Positions 7,754 through 14,689 of a DNA stretch of 64,000 nt are shown here, in pieces. The translations under genes and the position numbers were made by a program. This DNA comes from Collinsella sp. AM34-10. GTDB taxonomy: Bacteria; Actinomycetota; Coriobacteriia; Coriobacteriales; Coriobacteriaceae. The notes under the pieces are model-generated. The model did not search any database. It was not told the DNA's origin and worked only from the letters and a program-made list of their open reading frames with translations. Each line of letters starts with the position of its first letter. The first letter of the stretch is position 1. Where the stretch lies: positions 310,001 through 374,000 of the forward strand of contig NZ_QSIL01000001.1 of the NCBI RefSeq assembly GCF_003469185.1, read 5' to 3'.

Positions 7754-9040
7754 ATGTCGGTCGATATAGCCACCTACGTTCACGATCTTGCCGTTGAGGC
7801 CAAGGCCGCTTCGGGCGCGCTTGCCACGGCGAGCGATGTCCAGCGCCAGGAGGCCGTGCGCGCCATGGCCGCGGCGCTGCGCGACGGCGTCGATTCCATC
7901 GTTGCCGCCAATGAGCTCGATATGTCCGCGGCGCGTGATGCGGGCACCTCGGCGGGGCTTCTCGACCGTCTGCTGCTGACGCCCGAGCGCGTCGAGGGCA
8001 TGGCCGCCGGCCTGGAGAAGCTCGCTGAGCTGCCCGATCCTGTCGGCCGCGTACTAGACCACCGCGTGCTTGCAAGCGGCGTGGATCTGACCCGCGTGAG
8101 CGTGCCGCTGGGCTTGGTCGCCATGGTGTATGAGGCGCGTCCCAACGTGACGGCCGATGCTGCGGGCATCTGCATCCGCACTGGCAACGCCTGCATTCTG
8201 CGCGGCGGTTCGCTGGCCTATCACTCGTGCGCCATGATCGCCGAGCTGCTGGCCGATGCGCTCGAGGCCAAGGGCTTCCCGCGCGAGGCCGTGTCGATGA
8301 TCGAGTCCACCGACCGCGAGGCCACTGGCGAGCTCATGAAGCTCCGCGGTATCGTCGATGTGCTCATTCCGCGCGGCGGTGCAGGGCTGATCCAGCGCTG
8401 CGTGCGCGAGTCGCTCGTGCCGGTGATCGAGACGGGTACGGGCAATTGCCATATCTACGTGCATGAATCCGCCGACTTTGATAAGGCACTCAACATTATC
8501 GTTAATGCCAAGACCCAGCGCGTAGGCGTGTGCAATGCCGCCGAGTCGCTGCTGGTCGACCGTGCTGTGGCCGATGCGTTTTTGCCCGCGGTCGTTGCCG
8601 TGCTGCATGACCACGGCGTGCTCATGCACGGCGACGAGGCCACGTGCGCCGCGTGCGCCGACGCCGGTCTTGCCGAGGGCGACGACTATGTTGCCGCGAC
8701 TGAGGAGGACTGGGGCCGCGAGTATCTGGCGCTCGAGATGAGCGTGAAGGTCGTGGCGAACGAGGACGAGGCCATCGCGCACATCAACCGCTATGGCACC
8801 ATGCATTCCGAGGCCATCGTTGCCGAGGACGTGGACGCTTGCGAGCGCTTCCTGGATGAGATCGATGCCTCGGCCGTGTATGCCAACGCCAGCACGCGCT
8901 TTACCGACGGCGGCGAGTTTGGCCTGGGCGCCGAGATTGGCATCTCGACCCAAAAACTCCATGCCCGCGGCCCCTTTGCCGCCGAGGCCCTCACCACCTA
9001 TAAATACAAGCTCCGCGGCACCGGTCAGGTTCGCCCCTAA
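7754..9040 (+). CDS. proA: Gamma-glutamyl phosphate reductase
   Basis: ProA reduces gamma-glutamyl phosphate with NADPH to glutamate semialdehyde, which cyclises toward proline. The 428-residue protein belongs to the aldehyde dehydrogenase fold. The catalytic Cys is Cys260 in RVGVCNAAESLLVD. VYEARPNVTADAAG and the conserved C-terminal segment (GAEIGISTQKLHARGP) are also present. Length matches the family. The ATG at 7754 follows GAAAGGG. The gene is divergent from the S33 peptidase and separated by it from proB. The TAA stop abuts a hairpin repeat (9040-9082) that may define the 3' end of its mRNA. Confidence 0.96.
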   Translation: MSVDIATYVHDLAVEAKAASGALATASDVQRQEAVRAMAAALRDGVDSIVAANELDMSAARDAGTSAGLLDRLLLTPERVEGMAAGLEKLAELPDPVGRVLDHRVLASGVDLTRVSVPLGLVAMVYEARPNVTADAAGICIRTGNACILRGGSLAYHSCAMIAELLADALEAKGFPREAVSMIESTDREATGELMKLRGIVDVLIPRGGAGLIQRCVRESLVPVIETGTGNCHIYVHESADFDKALNIIVNAKTQRVGVCNAAESLLVDRAVADAFLPAVVAVLHDHGVLMHGDEATCAACADAGLAEGDDYVAATEEDWGREYLALEMSVKVVANEDEAIAHINRYGTMHSEAIVAEDVDACERFLDEIDASAVYANASTRFTDGGEFGLGAEIGISTQKLHARGPFAAEALTTYKYKLRGTGQVRP

Positions 9041-9082
9041 ACCTACCAAAAAGGGACAGGTTTATTTTGGCAGGTTTTATCT
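9040..9082. repeat. REP-like repeat, copy A (AACCTACCAAAA / TTTTGGCAGGTT)
   Basis: Copy A of a 43-44 bp repeat: imperfect 12-bp inverted arms surround AGGGACAGGTTTA and end in TTATCT. It begins at the last base of the proA stop codon. Copy B is at 9809, and inverted copy C at 11055. Confidence 0.85.
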
Positions 9083-9211
9083 GCGGTTTTGCCGGGCGAC
9101 ACGTTTGCCCGGCTTTTTTCTCCGTATACCTTTTCTGCCTTTCGGCTTGAGCTACGGCGATATACGATAATGACACCGTGTCCTAGCACCGACTCACCTG
9201 GAGGTATTGCC

Positions 9212-9811
9212 ATGTCCCAGATGCTTTCCGCCGGAATCACCCGCGACCGTGCGTTCGAACTGCTTAACGAGCACAACAAAGACCCGTTCCACATCACCCA
9301 CGGCGAGACGGTCGAGGGCACCATGCGCTACTTTGCGCGCGAGTTCGACCCCGAGAACGAGGAGTTCTGGGGGCTCGTCGGCCTGCTGCACGACCTGGAT
9401 TGGGAGGAGCATGAGGACGACCCCATGAACCACACCATCTATGCGGCCGAGATCCTCGAAGGCGAAGGCGCATCGCCTGAGCTTATCCGTGCCATCCAGA
9501 CGCACACGTCCGATTTCAACAGCTCGCTGCCCAAGCCCGAGCTGCAGATGGAGAAGATCCTGTTCGCTTGCGACGAACTCACCGGCCTGATCGGTGCCGC
9601 CGTCATCATGCGTCCAAGCAAGAGCGTCATGGACTTTACGACTAAGTCGCTCAAGAAAAAGTTCAAGGATAAGCGCTTTGCCGCCGGCTGCTCGCGCGAC
9701 GTGATTTCGCAGGGCGCCGAGATGTTGGGCTGGGAGCTCCCCGAGCTCTTCGACCGCACCATCGCGGCCATGCAGTCCTTCGCCCCCGACCGCGATACCT
9801 TCCAGGCCTAA
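9212..9811 (+). CDS. HD-domain protein, predicted phosphohydrolase
   Basis: The 199-residue protein has an HD-fold pattern. His30 (ITHGETVEG) is followed by the His60-Asp61 doublet in GLLHDLDWEE, then HTIYAAEIL and a later Asp (FACDELTG). These residues would hold divalent metal for phosphohydrolase activity. Small stand-alone HD proteins of this kind are often annotated as 'HDIG domain' proteins and lack a proven substrate. The ATG at 9212 has a good GGAGG seven bases upstream; an in-frame upstream extension to 9089 has no such site. It is preceded by repeat copy A and followed directly by copy B, whose left arm includes its TAA stop. It is likely a single-gene unit. Confidence 0.8.
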   Translation: MSQMLSAGITRDRAFELLNEHNKDPFHITHGETVEGTMRYFAREFDPENEEFWGLVGLLHDLDWEEHEDDPMNHTIYAAEILEGEGASPELIRAIQTHTSDFNSSLPKPELQMEKILFACDELTGLIGAAVIMRPSKSVMDFTTKSLKKKFKDKRFAAGCSRDVISQGAEMLGWELPELFDRTIAAMQSFAPDRDTFQA

Positions 9812-9852
9812 CCTGCCAAAAAGGGACAGGTTTATTTTGGTAGGTTTTATCT
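9809..9852. repeat. REP-like repeat, copy B
   Basis: CTAACCTGCCAAAA and TTTTGGTAGGTT arms flank AGGGACAGGTTTA, ending in TTATCT. Copy B differs from copy A at two arm positions. The TAA stop of the HD gene is part of its left arm. Confidence 0.85.
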
Positions 9853-9855
9853 GGG

Positions 9856-9894
9856 AAAACGCTTCCGTTGGATGTTATTCAGCGGAAGCGTTTT
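9856..9894 (+). terminator. Intrinsic terminator after the HD gene
   Basis: AAAACGCTTCCG and CGGAAGCGTTTT form a perfect 12-bp stem with a 15-base loop, followed by CTGTTT. It could work in both directions. Confidence 0.75.
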
Positions 9895-9981
9895 CTGTTT
9901 GACATGGTGACGCTGGCGAATGGCGGCGCCTCGCGGCAGACAGCTGCGCTTCGCCGTATCCGTAACTCGGCAAACGCGACG

Positions 9982-10740
9982 CTACGACGCGTTCTTGATA
10001 ATCCATGTTCCCAGTCCGGTAAGCAGCTGAACCTGCTTAACCGTTAGCCCTTGTTTTCGAAGCGCGAGAATCGCCTCATTGCGAAGTGGCTTGGAGACGG
10101 ATTTGAGTTCCGTCGGAGCACATCCTGCGACACTCTGCACGATTGCCGTGCCAAATTCGCATAGATCTTCCTCGCGAACCTTGGCTGTTGCGCTGGGGCG
10201 ATAGGGAAGCGACGGCGTACTTTCCATGAGCCGAAGGTATGAGCGAGGTGTTGGGAATAAAACACCGACAACGCTGCCGGTAACATGCGGCCGTGACCTG
10301 GCACTCATTAGATACTCGCGATGGCTGCTCCAGGGATATTCGTCGTATGCCGCCAGTCCCGCTTTTTGTGGATTCAGATGAATGTATCGAATTGCCTCGA
10401 GTAAATATACTTCTGACTTAATGGGCGAATCCCAAAACCGCTCCTGAAACACGTGGCCGATATGCCCCGTCCGCGCATTGTACCTGCCCGCATACGATAC
10501 TGCTACCGCGTGCATCGCGTCGCTCTTGCGGTCGTCCGGATCGTCGATGAGCAGATGAATGTGGTTTCCCATAAGGCACCAAGCGATAAGCTCGATATTG
10601 TGTTTGGGGAGGATCGCATCGAGGATCTGAAGCATGGCGATTCGGTCCTCGGCATCGTCAAACAGCAATTGCCCTCCGTTTCCACGCAACGTGATGTGGA
10701 AATAACCGGTTGGTGACTTTGAACGAGGTTTTCTCGGCAT
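9982..10740 (-). CDS. REP-associated tyrosine transposase (RAYT), Y1_Tnp family
   Basis: The 252-residue protein carries the Y1 HUH nuclease core. The motif NHIHLLI places the metal-binding histidines at His60 and His62, and the candidate catalytic tyrosines are Tyr83 or Tyr87 in SYAGRYN. The family tail FQERFWDSPI...YIHLNPQKAGL...YPWSSH is intact. A C-terminal helix-turn-helix-like segment (LTVKQVQLLTGL) ends the protein. RAYTs cut single-stranded REP hairpins in other bacteria. I chose the ATG at 10740 because GGAGG lies a few bases upstream; a longer in-frame reading to 10950 lacks this. The gene lies between inverted copies B and C of a 44-bp hairpin repeat, the expected neighbourhood for a RAYT. 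All visible catalytic residues are present, so it may be active. Confidence 0.88.
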   Translation of the reverse strand: MPRKPRSKSPTGYFHITLRGNGGQLLFDDAEDRIAMLQILDAILPKHNIELIAWCLMGNHIHLLIDDPDDRKSDAMHAVAVSYAGRYNARTGHIGHVFQERFWDSPIKSEVYLLEAIRYIHLNPQKAGLAAYDEYPWSSHREYLMSARSRPHVTGSVVGVLFPTPRSYLRLMESTPSLPYRPSATAKVREEDLCEFGTAIVQSVAGCAPTELKSVSKPLRNEAILALRKQGLTVKQVQLLTGLGTWIIKNAS

Positions 10741-10985
10741 GGCCCCTCCTTTAGCTTGGATGGGCTGAAGATACCTCATTCGGAGGCTTCGGTTGTCGAG
10801 ATTCAGTTCACCGACTATAGCTGCTACCTGCCGAAATGTTATTGCGTTTTCAAATTGATGCTTTTTAATGGTAATTGAGCAAGACAGGCGCGCTTGTTGT
10901 GGATGCGGCCGTTGGTTGCGTCGATCTGGACGGCCCCCGCGTGATGTCATCGCAAATGGGCTTCACGTATTCTACGGATATAGAA

Positions 10986-11029
10986 AAATGGCCGGGCGCT
11001 CACAAACAAAACGGAGCACCCGGCCATTT
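10986..11029. terminator. Hairpin between the RAYT gene and carD
   Basis: AAATGGCCGGGCGCTC and GAGCACCCGGCCATTT form a 16-bp stem with one mismatch around a 12-base A-rich loop. On the minus strand it is followed by TTC only, so terminator strength is uncertain. Confidence 0.5.
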
Positions 11030-11054
11030 ACTGATTGTTTGTTGACGTTTGGCC

Positions 11055-11099
11055 AGATAAAACCTGCCAAAATAAACCTGTCCCTTTTTGGCAGGTTAG
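11055..11099. repeat. REP-like repeat, copy C (inverted)
   Basis: In reverse orientation the sequence matches copies A and B: perfect AACCTGCCAAAA/TTTTGGCAGGTT arms around AGGGACAGGTTTA, then TTATCT. The TAA stop of the carD-like gene is in the arm. Confidence 0.85.
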
Positions 11100-11581
11100 T
11101 TGAGGGCGGCTTGGGCTAGGCGGGCTTCGGCGGCCTCTTCGGTGACGCCCAGGGCCACGGCGAACTCCTCGATGGAGCGGCGCTTGGCTTCCTTGAGTAC
11201 GCGCATGTAGTAGGAGCTGGGCTTTTTATCTGCTTCCTCGGCCTGGCGAATACGGTGCATCATGGTTTTTGCCACGCGAACCGTCTCGGGCGCGCCCAGC
11301 TTGAGCTGCTGCTTAAAGTGCGTCTCCTCGAGCGAGCTATTGCGCTCGGTAAAGGTGTCGCACTCCAGCTCATCGTAGTGGCTCAGCAGGTGCTCTGCAT
11401 CTTGCTGGGAGATAGCGGCATGCAGACGGTCGGCCTGCGCCACGGGGTACATGAGAATCGTCTGCGCATGTCCCTGTTTGGTCTCGAGCAACAACATGGG
11501 CTGCGGTGTGTCGTCCCTAAAGCCGACGACGGTGCAGACTCCCTGACCCGGATGAATGACGTGTTGACCGATTGAGAACAT
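11096..11581 (-). CDS. CarD/CdnL-family transcription regulator
   Basis: The 161-residue protein begins with the CarD_CdnL_TRCF domain (MFSIGQHVIHPGQGVCTVVGF, then VYP-like MYPVAQADRL). This Tudor-like fold binds the RNA polymerase beta subunit. The C-terminal half is helical and basic, as in CarD proteins that stabilise the open promoter complex. In mycobacteria the homologue is essential and supports rRNA and stress transcription. Start ATG at 11581 has GGAGG directly upstream. On the minus strand, a TTGCGC-17-TTAACA pair lies near bases 11613-11641 as a possible promoter. The stop overlaps repeat copy C. It is shorter than Myxococcus CarD, which has an AT-hook tail, and fits the CdnL type. 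Confidence 0.88.
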   Translation of the reverse strand: MFSIGQHVIHPGQGVCTVVGFRDDTPQPMLLLETKQGHAQTILMYPVAQADRLHAAISQQDAEHLLSHYDELECDTFTERNSSLEETHFKQQLKLGAPETVRVAKTMMHRIRQAEEADKKPSSYYMRVLKEAKRRSIEEFAVALGVTEEAAEARLAQAALN

Positions 11582-11923
11582 GCTACCTCCAACTTATACG
11601 AATTTACGTATGTTAAGAATACCACGCTGACGTGCGCAAACCATCACTTTATGCAGGAAAAGCACACAACTCCGATAGGTAAGAGTATTCGATAACAGAC
11701 GCAGCTCATTCACACCTTTATGCATTTTCAACGCCTGCATAATCTGCAGGCAGACCGGCATCTTTGAGTGACTCCATACAAGCGGTAGTCATTTTTGTGC
11801 ATATGCAATATCTATTAGCTTTACCCTGCGACAGTAGTTACCGCTTGTGATAGAGTGCTACAAACTCTGGCTTTTGCCCTACGAGTGATCAAGAGCTCGG
11901 GGGCTTTAACACAAGGAGGATCT
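11582..11923. other. carD-argS divergent intergenic region
   Basis: These 342 bases separate divergent carD and argS. I see no gene. A short CTGCATAATCTGCAG palindrome lies near 11734-11748. I looked for a T-box upstream of argS and found no AGGGTGGNACCGCG-type antiterminator sequence. A strong AAGGAGGA ribosome binding site for argS is at its right edge. Confidence 0.6.
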
Positions 11924-13777
11924 ATGCCCGAGAAGATTGAAGAGCTGGTACGCGCTGCGCTTGCTGCGGCCCAGGAGGCCGGCGACCTTTCCGCATTTGA
12001 ACTTGACGATTGCGCTATCGAGCGACCGGCTGATACTTCTCATGGCGAGTGGACCTCCACCATGGCCCTGAAGTCCGCCAAGCTGGCTCACTGCGCCCCG
12101 CGCAAGATCGCCGAGGCCGTCGTCGCCCATATGCCCGAGGACCCCGCAATCGAGAAGGTCGAGATCGCCGGTCCTGGCTTCATCAACTTCTACCTCTCCG
12201 TCGCCGTCAAGAACGCCATCTTTGGCGAGGCCCGCGAGAAGGGTATGGACTTCGCTAAGTCCAACGTCGGTGGCGGCCTGAAGACCCAGGTCGAGTTCGT
12301 CTCCGCTAACCCCGTCGGCCCCATGCACATCGGTCATGGTCGCTGGGCCGCTCTGGGCGACTCCCTTTGTCGTGTGATGGACCACGCCGGTTACGACATC
12401 CAGCGTGAGTTCTACATCAACGACCACGGCTCTCAGATGAACACCTTCGGTAACTCCATCAGTACGCGCTATATGCAGCTTGCCGACATCATCGCCAAGC
12501 AGGGCGTGGATATCGACGAGGCTCACAAGCTTCTGATCGCCGACCGCGACGCCTTTGTTGCCGACGAGAGCGACGAGCATCCCGAGACCCATCCGTATCA
12601 GGACAACTTTGCCGAGACTCTGGGCAAGGACTCCTACGGCGGCGACTACATCATCGACGAGGCTGCCGAGTTCTGGCGCACCGACGGCGATAAGTGGGTC
12701 AACGCCGATCCGCAGGAGCGCATGGAGAGCTTCCGCGAGCGCGGCTACGTAAAGATGGTCGACAACATGCGCGACCTTTGCCACGCCGTTAACTGCGACT
12801 TTGATCGTTGGTTCTCCGAGCGCTCTCTGTACGTGAAGGACACCGAGGGCGAGACCGCCGGCACCTCCGCCGTCGACCGCGCTTTTGAGAAGCTCGACAA
12901 GATGGGCTACCTCTACACCAAGGACGGTGCCCTGTGGTTCCGCTCCACCGACCTGGGCGACGACAAGGACCGCGTCCTGATCAAGTCCGATGGCGAGTAC
13001 ACCTACTTCGCCTCCGACGTTGCCTATCACTGGGATAAGTTCCAGCGCGTCGACCACGTCATCGACATCTGGGGCGCCGACCACCACGGCTACATCGAGC
13101 GCGTCCGCTGCGTCTGTGACGCTCTTGGCTATCCCGGCAAGTTTGAGGTTCTGCTGGGCCAGCTCGTCAACCTGCTGCGCAACGGCAAGCCCGTCCGTAT
13201 GTCCAAGCGCAAGGGCACCATGGTGACCCTGCAGGAGCTCGTCGACGAGGTCGGCTCCGACGCTGCTCGCTACACGCTCATCTCCAAGAGCTCCAACCAG
13301 ATGGTCGACTTCGATATCGAGGCCGTCAAGAAGCGCGACAACTCCAACCCGGTGTACTACGTGCAGTACGCTCACGCTCGCGTGTGCTCCATCCTGCGTC
13401 GTGCCGCAGACGTTACCGCCGAGCAGGCCGCCGAGATGGGCATGAAGGCCGTCGCCGAGAAGGCTATTGGCGAGAACGTCGATTACTCGCTGCTGACCGA
13501 CCCGACCGAGCTTGCCCTTTCGCGTAAGCTCAACGAGCTCACCGACCTCATCGGTAGCTGTGCTCGCGATCGCGCCCCGTTCCGCCTGACGCACTTTGCC
13601 GAGGAGCTCGCTGGCGACTTCCACAGCTTCTACGCCGCCTGCCAGGTCCTTCCGAGCGAGGGCCGTCCCGTCGACCCTGAGCTCTCGCGCGCCCGTCTGG
13701 CCGCCTGCGACGCCGTCCGTGTGACGCTCGCCCTGGTGCTTACCCTCGTTGGCGTTTCTGCCCCCGAGCAGATGTAA
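11924..13777 (+). CDS. argS: Arginyl-tRNA synthetase
   Basis: This class I synthetase attaches arginine to tRNA-Arg using ATP. The 617-residue product has the HIGH signature in PMHIGHGRWAALGD and a KMSKS equivalent in VRMSKRKGTM. It has the N-terminal Add1-like region and a C-terminal DALR anticodon-binding domain ending the protein (about 500-617). Length is usual for the family. The ATG at 11924 is preceded by AAGGAGGA with ideal spacing; upstream in-frame starts lack one. Codon use is strongly biased to C-ending codons, as expected of a highly expressed gene. A strong terminator follows. Confidence 0.97.
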   Translation: MPEKIEELVRAALAAAQEAGDLSAFELDDCAIERPADTSHGEWTSTMALKSAKLAHCAPRKIAEAVVAHMPEDPAIEKVEIAGPGFINFYLSVAVKNAIFGEAREKGMDFAKSNVGGGLKTQVEFVSANPVGPMHIGHGRWAALGDSLCRVMDHAGYDIQREFYINDHGSQMNTFGNSISTRYMQLADIIAKQGVDIDEAHKLLIADRDAFVADESDEHPETHPYQDNFAETLGKDSYGGDYIIDEAAEFWRTDGDKWVNADPQERMESFRERGYVKMVDNMRDLCHAVNCDFDRWFSERSLYVKDTEGETAGTSAVDRAFEKLDKMGYLYTKDGALWFRSTDLGDDKDRVLIKSDGEYTYFASDVAYHWDKFQRVDHVIDIWGADHHGYIERVRCVCDALGYPGKFEVLLGQLVNLLRNGKPVRMSKRKGTMVTLQELVDEVGSDAARYTLISKSSNQMVDFDIEAVKKRDNSNPVYYVQYAHARVCSILRRAADVTAEQAAEMGMKAVAEKAIGENVDYSLLTDPTELALSRKLNELTDLIGSCARDRAPFRLTHFAEELAGDFHSFYAACQVLPSEGRPVDPELSRARLAACDAVRVTLALVLTLVGVSAPEQM

Positions 13778-13821
13778 GCGCTGGTCGTTTGACTGCGTTG
13801 GTTTGGTTTGACTGAGCCTCG

Positions 13822-13856
13822 AAAGCCCGATCTCCCATGCGGAGGTCGGGCTTTTT
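13822..13856 (+). terminator. Intrinsic terminator after argS
   Basis: AAAGCCCGATCTCC and GGAGGTCGGGCTTT form a stem (one G-T pair) with a five-base loop, followed by T residues. Confidence 0.85.
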
Positions 13857-13904
13857 GCGTTTAGCGAGACAATTTGGCTTGCTGGAAAATGCTACCAAAT
13901 CGCA

Positions 13905-14051
13905 ACTATACCGGTTTACTACGATGAATCGAGGGATTCCAATCACACGGGCTTTTCACCGAAAAGTGCAAGCCATCTAGCTGGGGTTTTATTATTTCGG
14001 TTTTTGGCGTGGTCGTGGTTGAGCGATTCATCGTAGTAAACAGCCATAGTT
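13905..14051. repeat. MITE-like long-arm inverted-repeat element E1
   Basis: Arms at 13905-13932 and 14024-14051 match at 24 of 28 positions and include a perfect 18-bp core beginning GTTTACTACG. The 91-base interior contains TTTTATTATTTCGG and GGCGTGGT, which recur in element E2 in the opposite orientation. No open reading frame lies inside and no target duplication was found. Confidence 0.7.
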
Positions 14052-14054
14052 TTG

Positions 14055-14093
14055 AAAATGACCCTAGGGGACGGAGGAAAACGGATCATTTTT
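14055..14093. repeat. Decayed REP-like hairpin related to 4732-4770
   Basis: The loop GGGGACGGAGGAAAA and right arm CGGATCATTTTT match the copy at 4732, but the left arm reads AAAATGACC, so pairing is partly broken. It lies between elements E1 and E2, not at a gene end. Confidence 0.6.
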
Positions 14094-14122
14094 GTCCCGT
14101 GGAGGAACGGTGGGATACCTTC

Positions 14123-14284
14123 TGCCAAGAATCGGGGGCATCTACTACGTTTAAGTGCGTACCCCGAACCACGCCGAAAATCGCAATATTAAAACCGCAG
14201 GTAGCAGGTCTGCGACTTTCGAAAAATAGTGAGTATGGTCAGGGGTGCGGGGGCAAACGTAGTAGATGGGCGCGATTCGTGGCA
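14123..14284. repeat. MITE-like long-arm inverted-repeat element E2
   Basis: Arms at 14123-14152 and 14255-14284 match at about 26 of 30 positions, with a perfect CATCTACTACGTTT core. Read on the minus strand, the interior has GCGGTTTTAATATT and TTTTCGGCGTGGT, clearly related to E1 on the plus strand. E1 and E2 are therefore diverged, oppositely oriented copies of one element. Confidence 0.7.
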
Positions 14285-14370
14285 CATCGATCTTGGGGCC
14301 GATGCCCTTGTCCCTTAGCTGTTCCGTTTTCTCGATGCTTGAGGCTTGATCTGCCTTCTTCTTATGAGTT

Positions 14371-14429
14371 GCGGTGGAATGGTTCCTGCTTGAGGGGTGC
14401 CGGCCGGGATTTGGGAACTATTTCACCGC
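14371..14429. repeat. Inverted repeat (GCGGTG...CACCGC) between argS and rho
   Basis: GCGGTGGAATGGTTCC (14371-14386) pairs with GGGAACTATTTCACCGC (14413-14429) apart from two mismatches, around a 26-base GC-rich loop. No T run follows. A GGGGACGTTC motif in reverse orientation lies near 14500. Confidence 0.5.
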
Positions 14430-14689
14430 AGCTTTTGATGTGGCGATGGTGTACGCCGGAACTTTGTAAAGAGCATCCCTTTTGACTAGTCGTTTAAGAA
14501 CGTCCCCGATGACTAAGTTGCAGGTGGTTGCGGTTGTGTTACACTAACGCTGCGTATATAACACAATCATCTCTATACAGATCAATGATGTCCGTCGGTA
14601 TTTGACGGAGCTAGACTGTTTAGCCGCCCTGAAGGTTTATGCAGGGAGCATGTGATCACAGGGCTTGAAAAGAAAGTTGAGCAAACACT

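Noticed and set aside
11582..11923. Possible T-box leader upstream of argS
   Set aside because: No conserved T-box core sequence or terminator/antiterminator pair is present.
11906..13624. A 572-codon open frame opposite argS
   Set aside because: It mirrors argS, which has all synthetase signatures; the reverse frame has none and no start signals.
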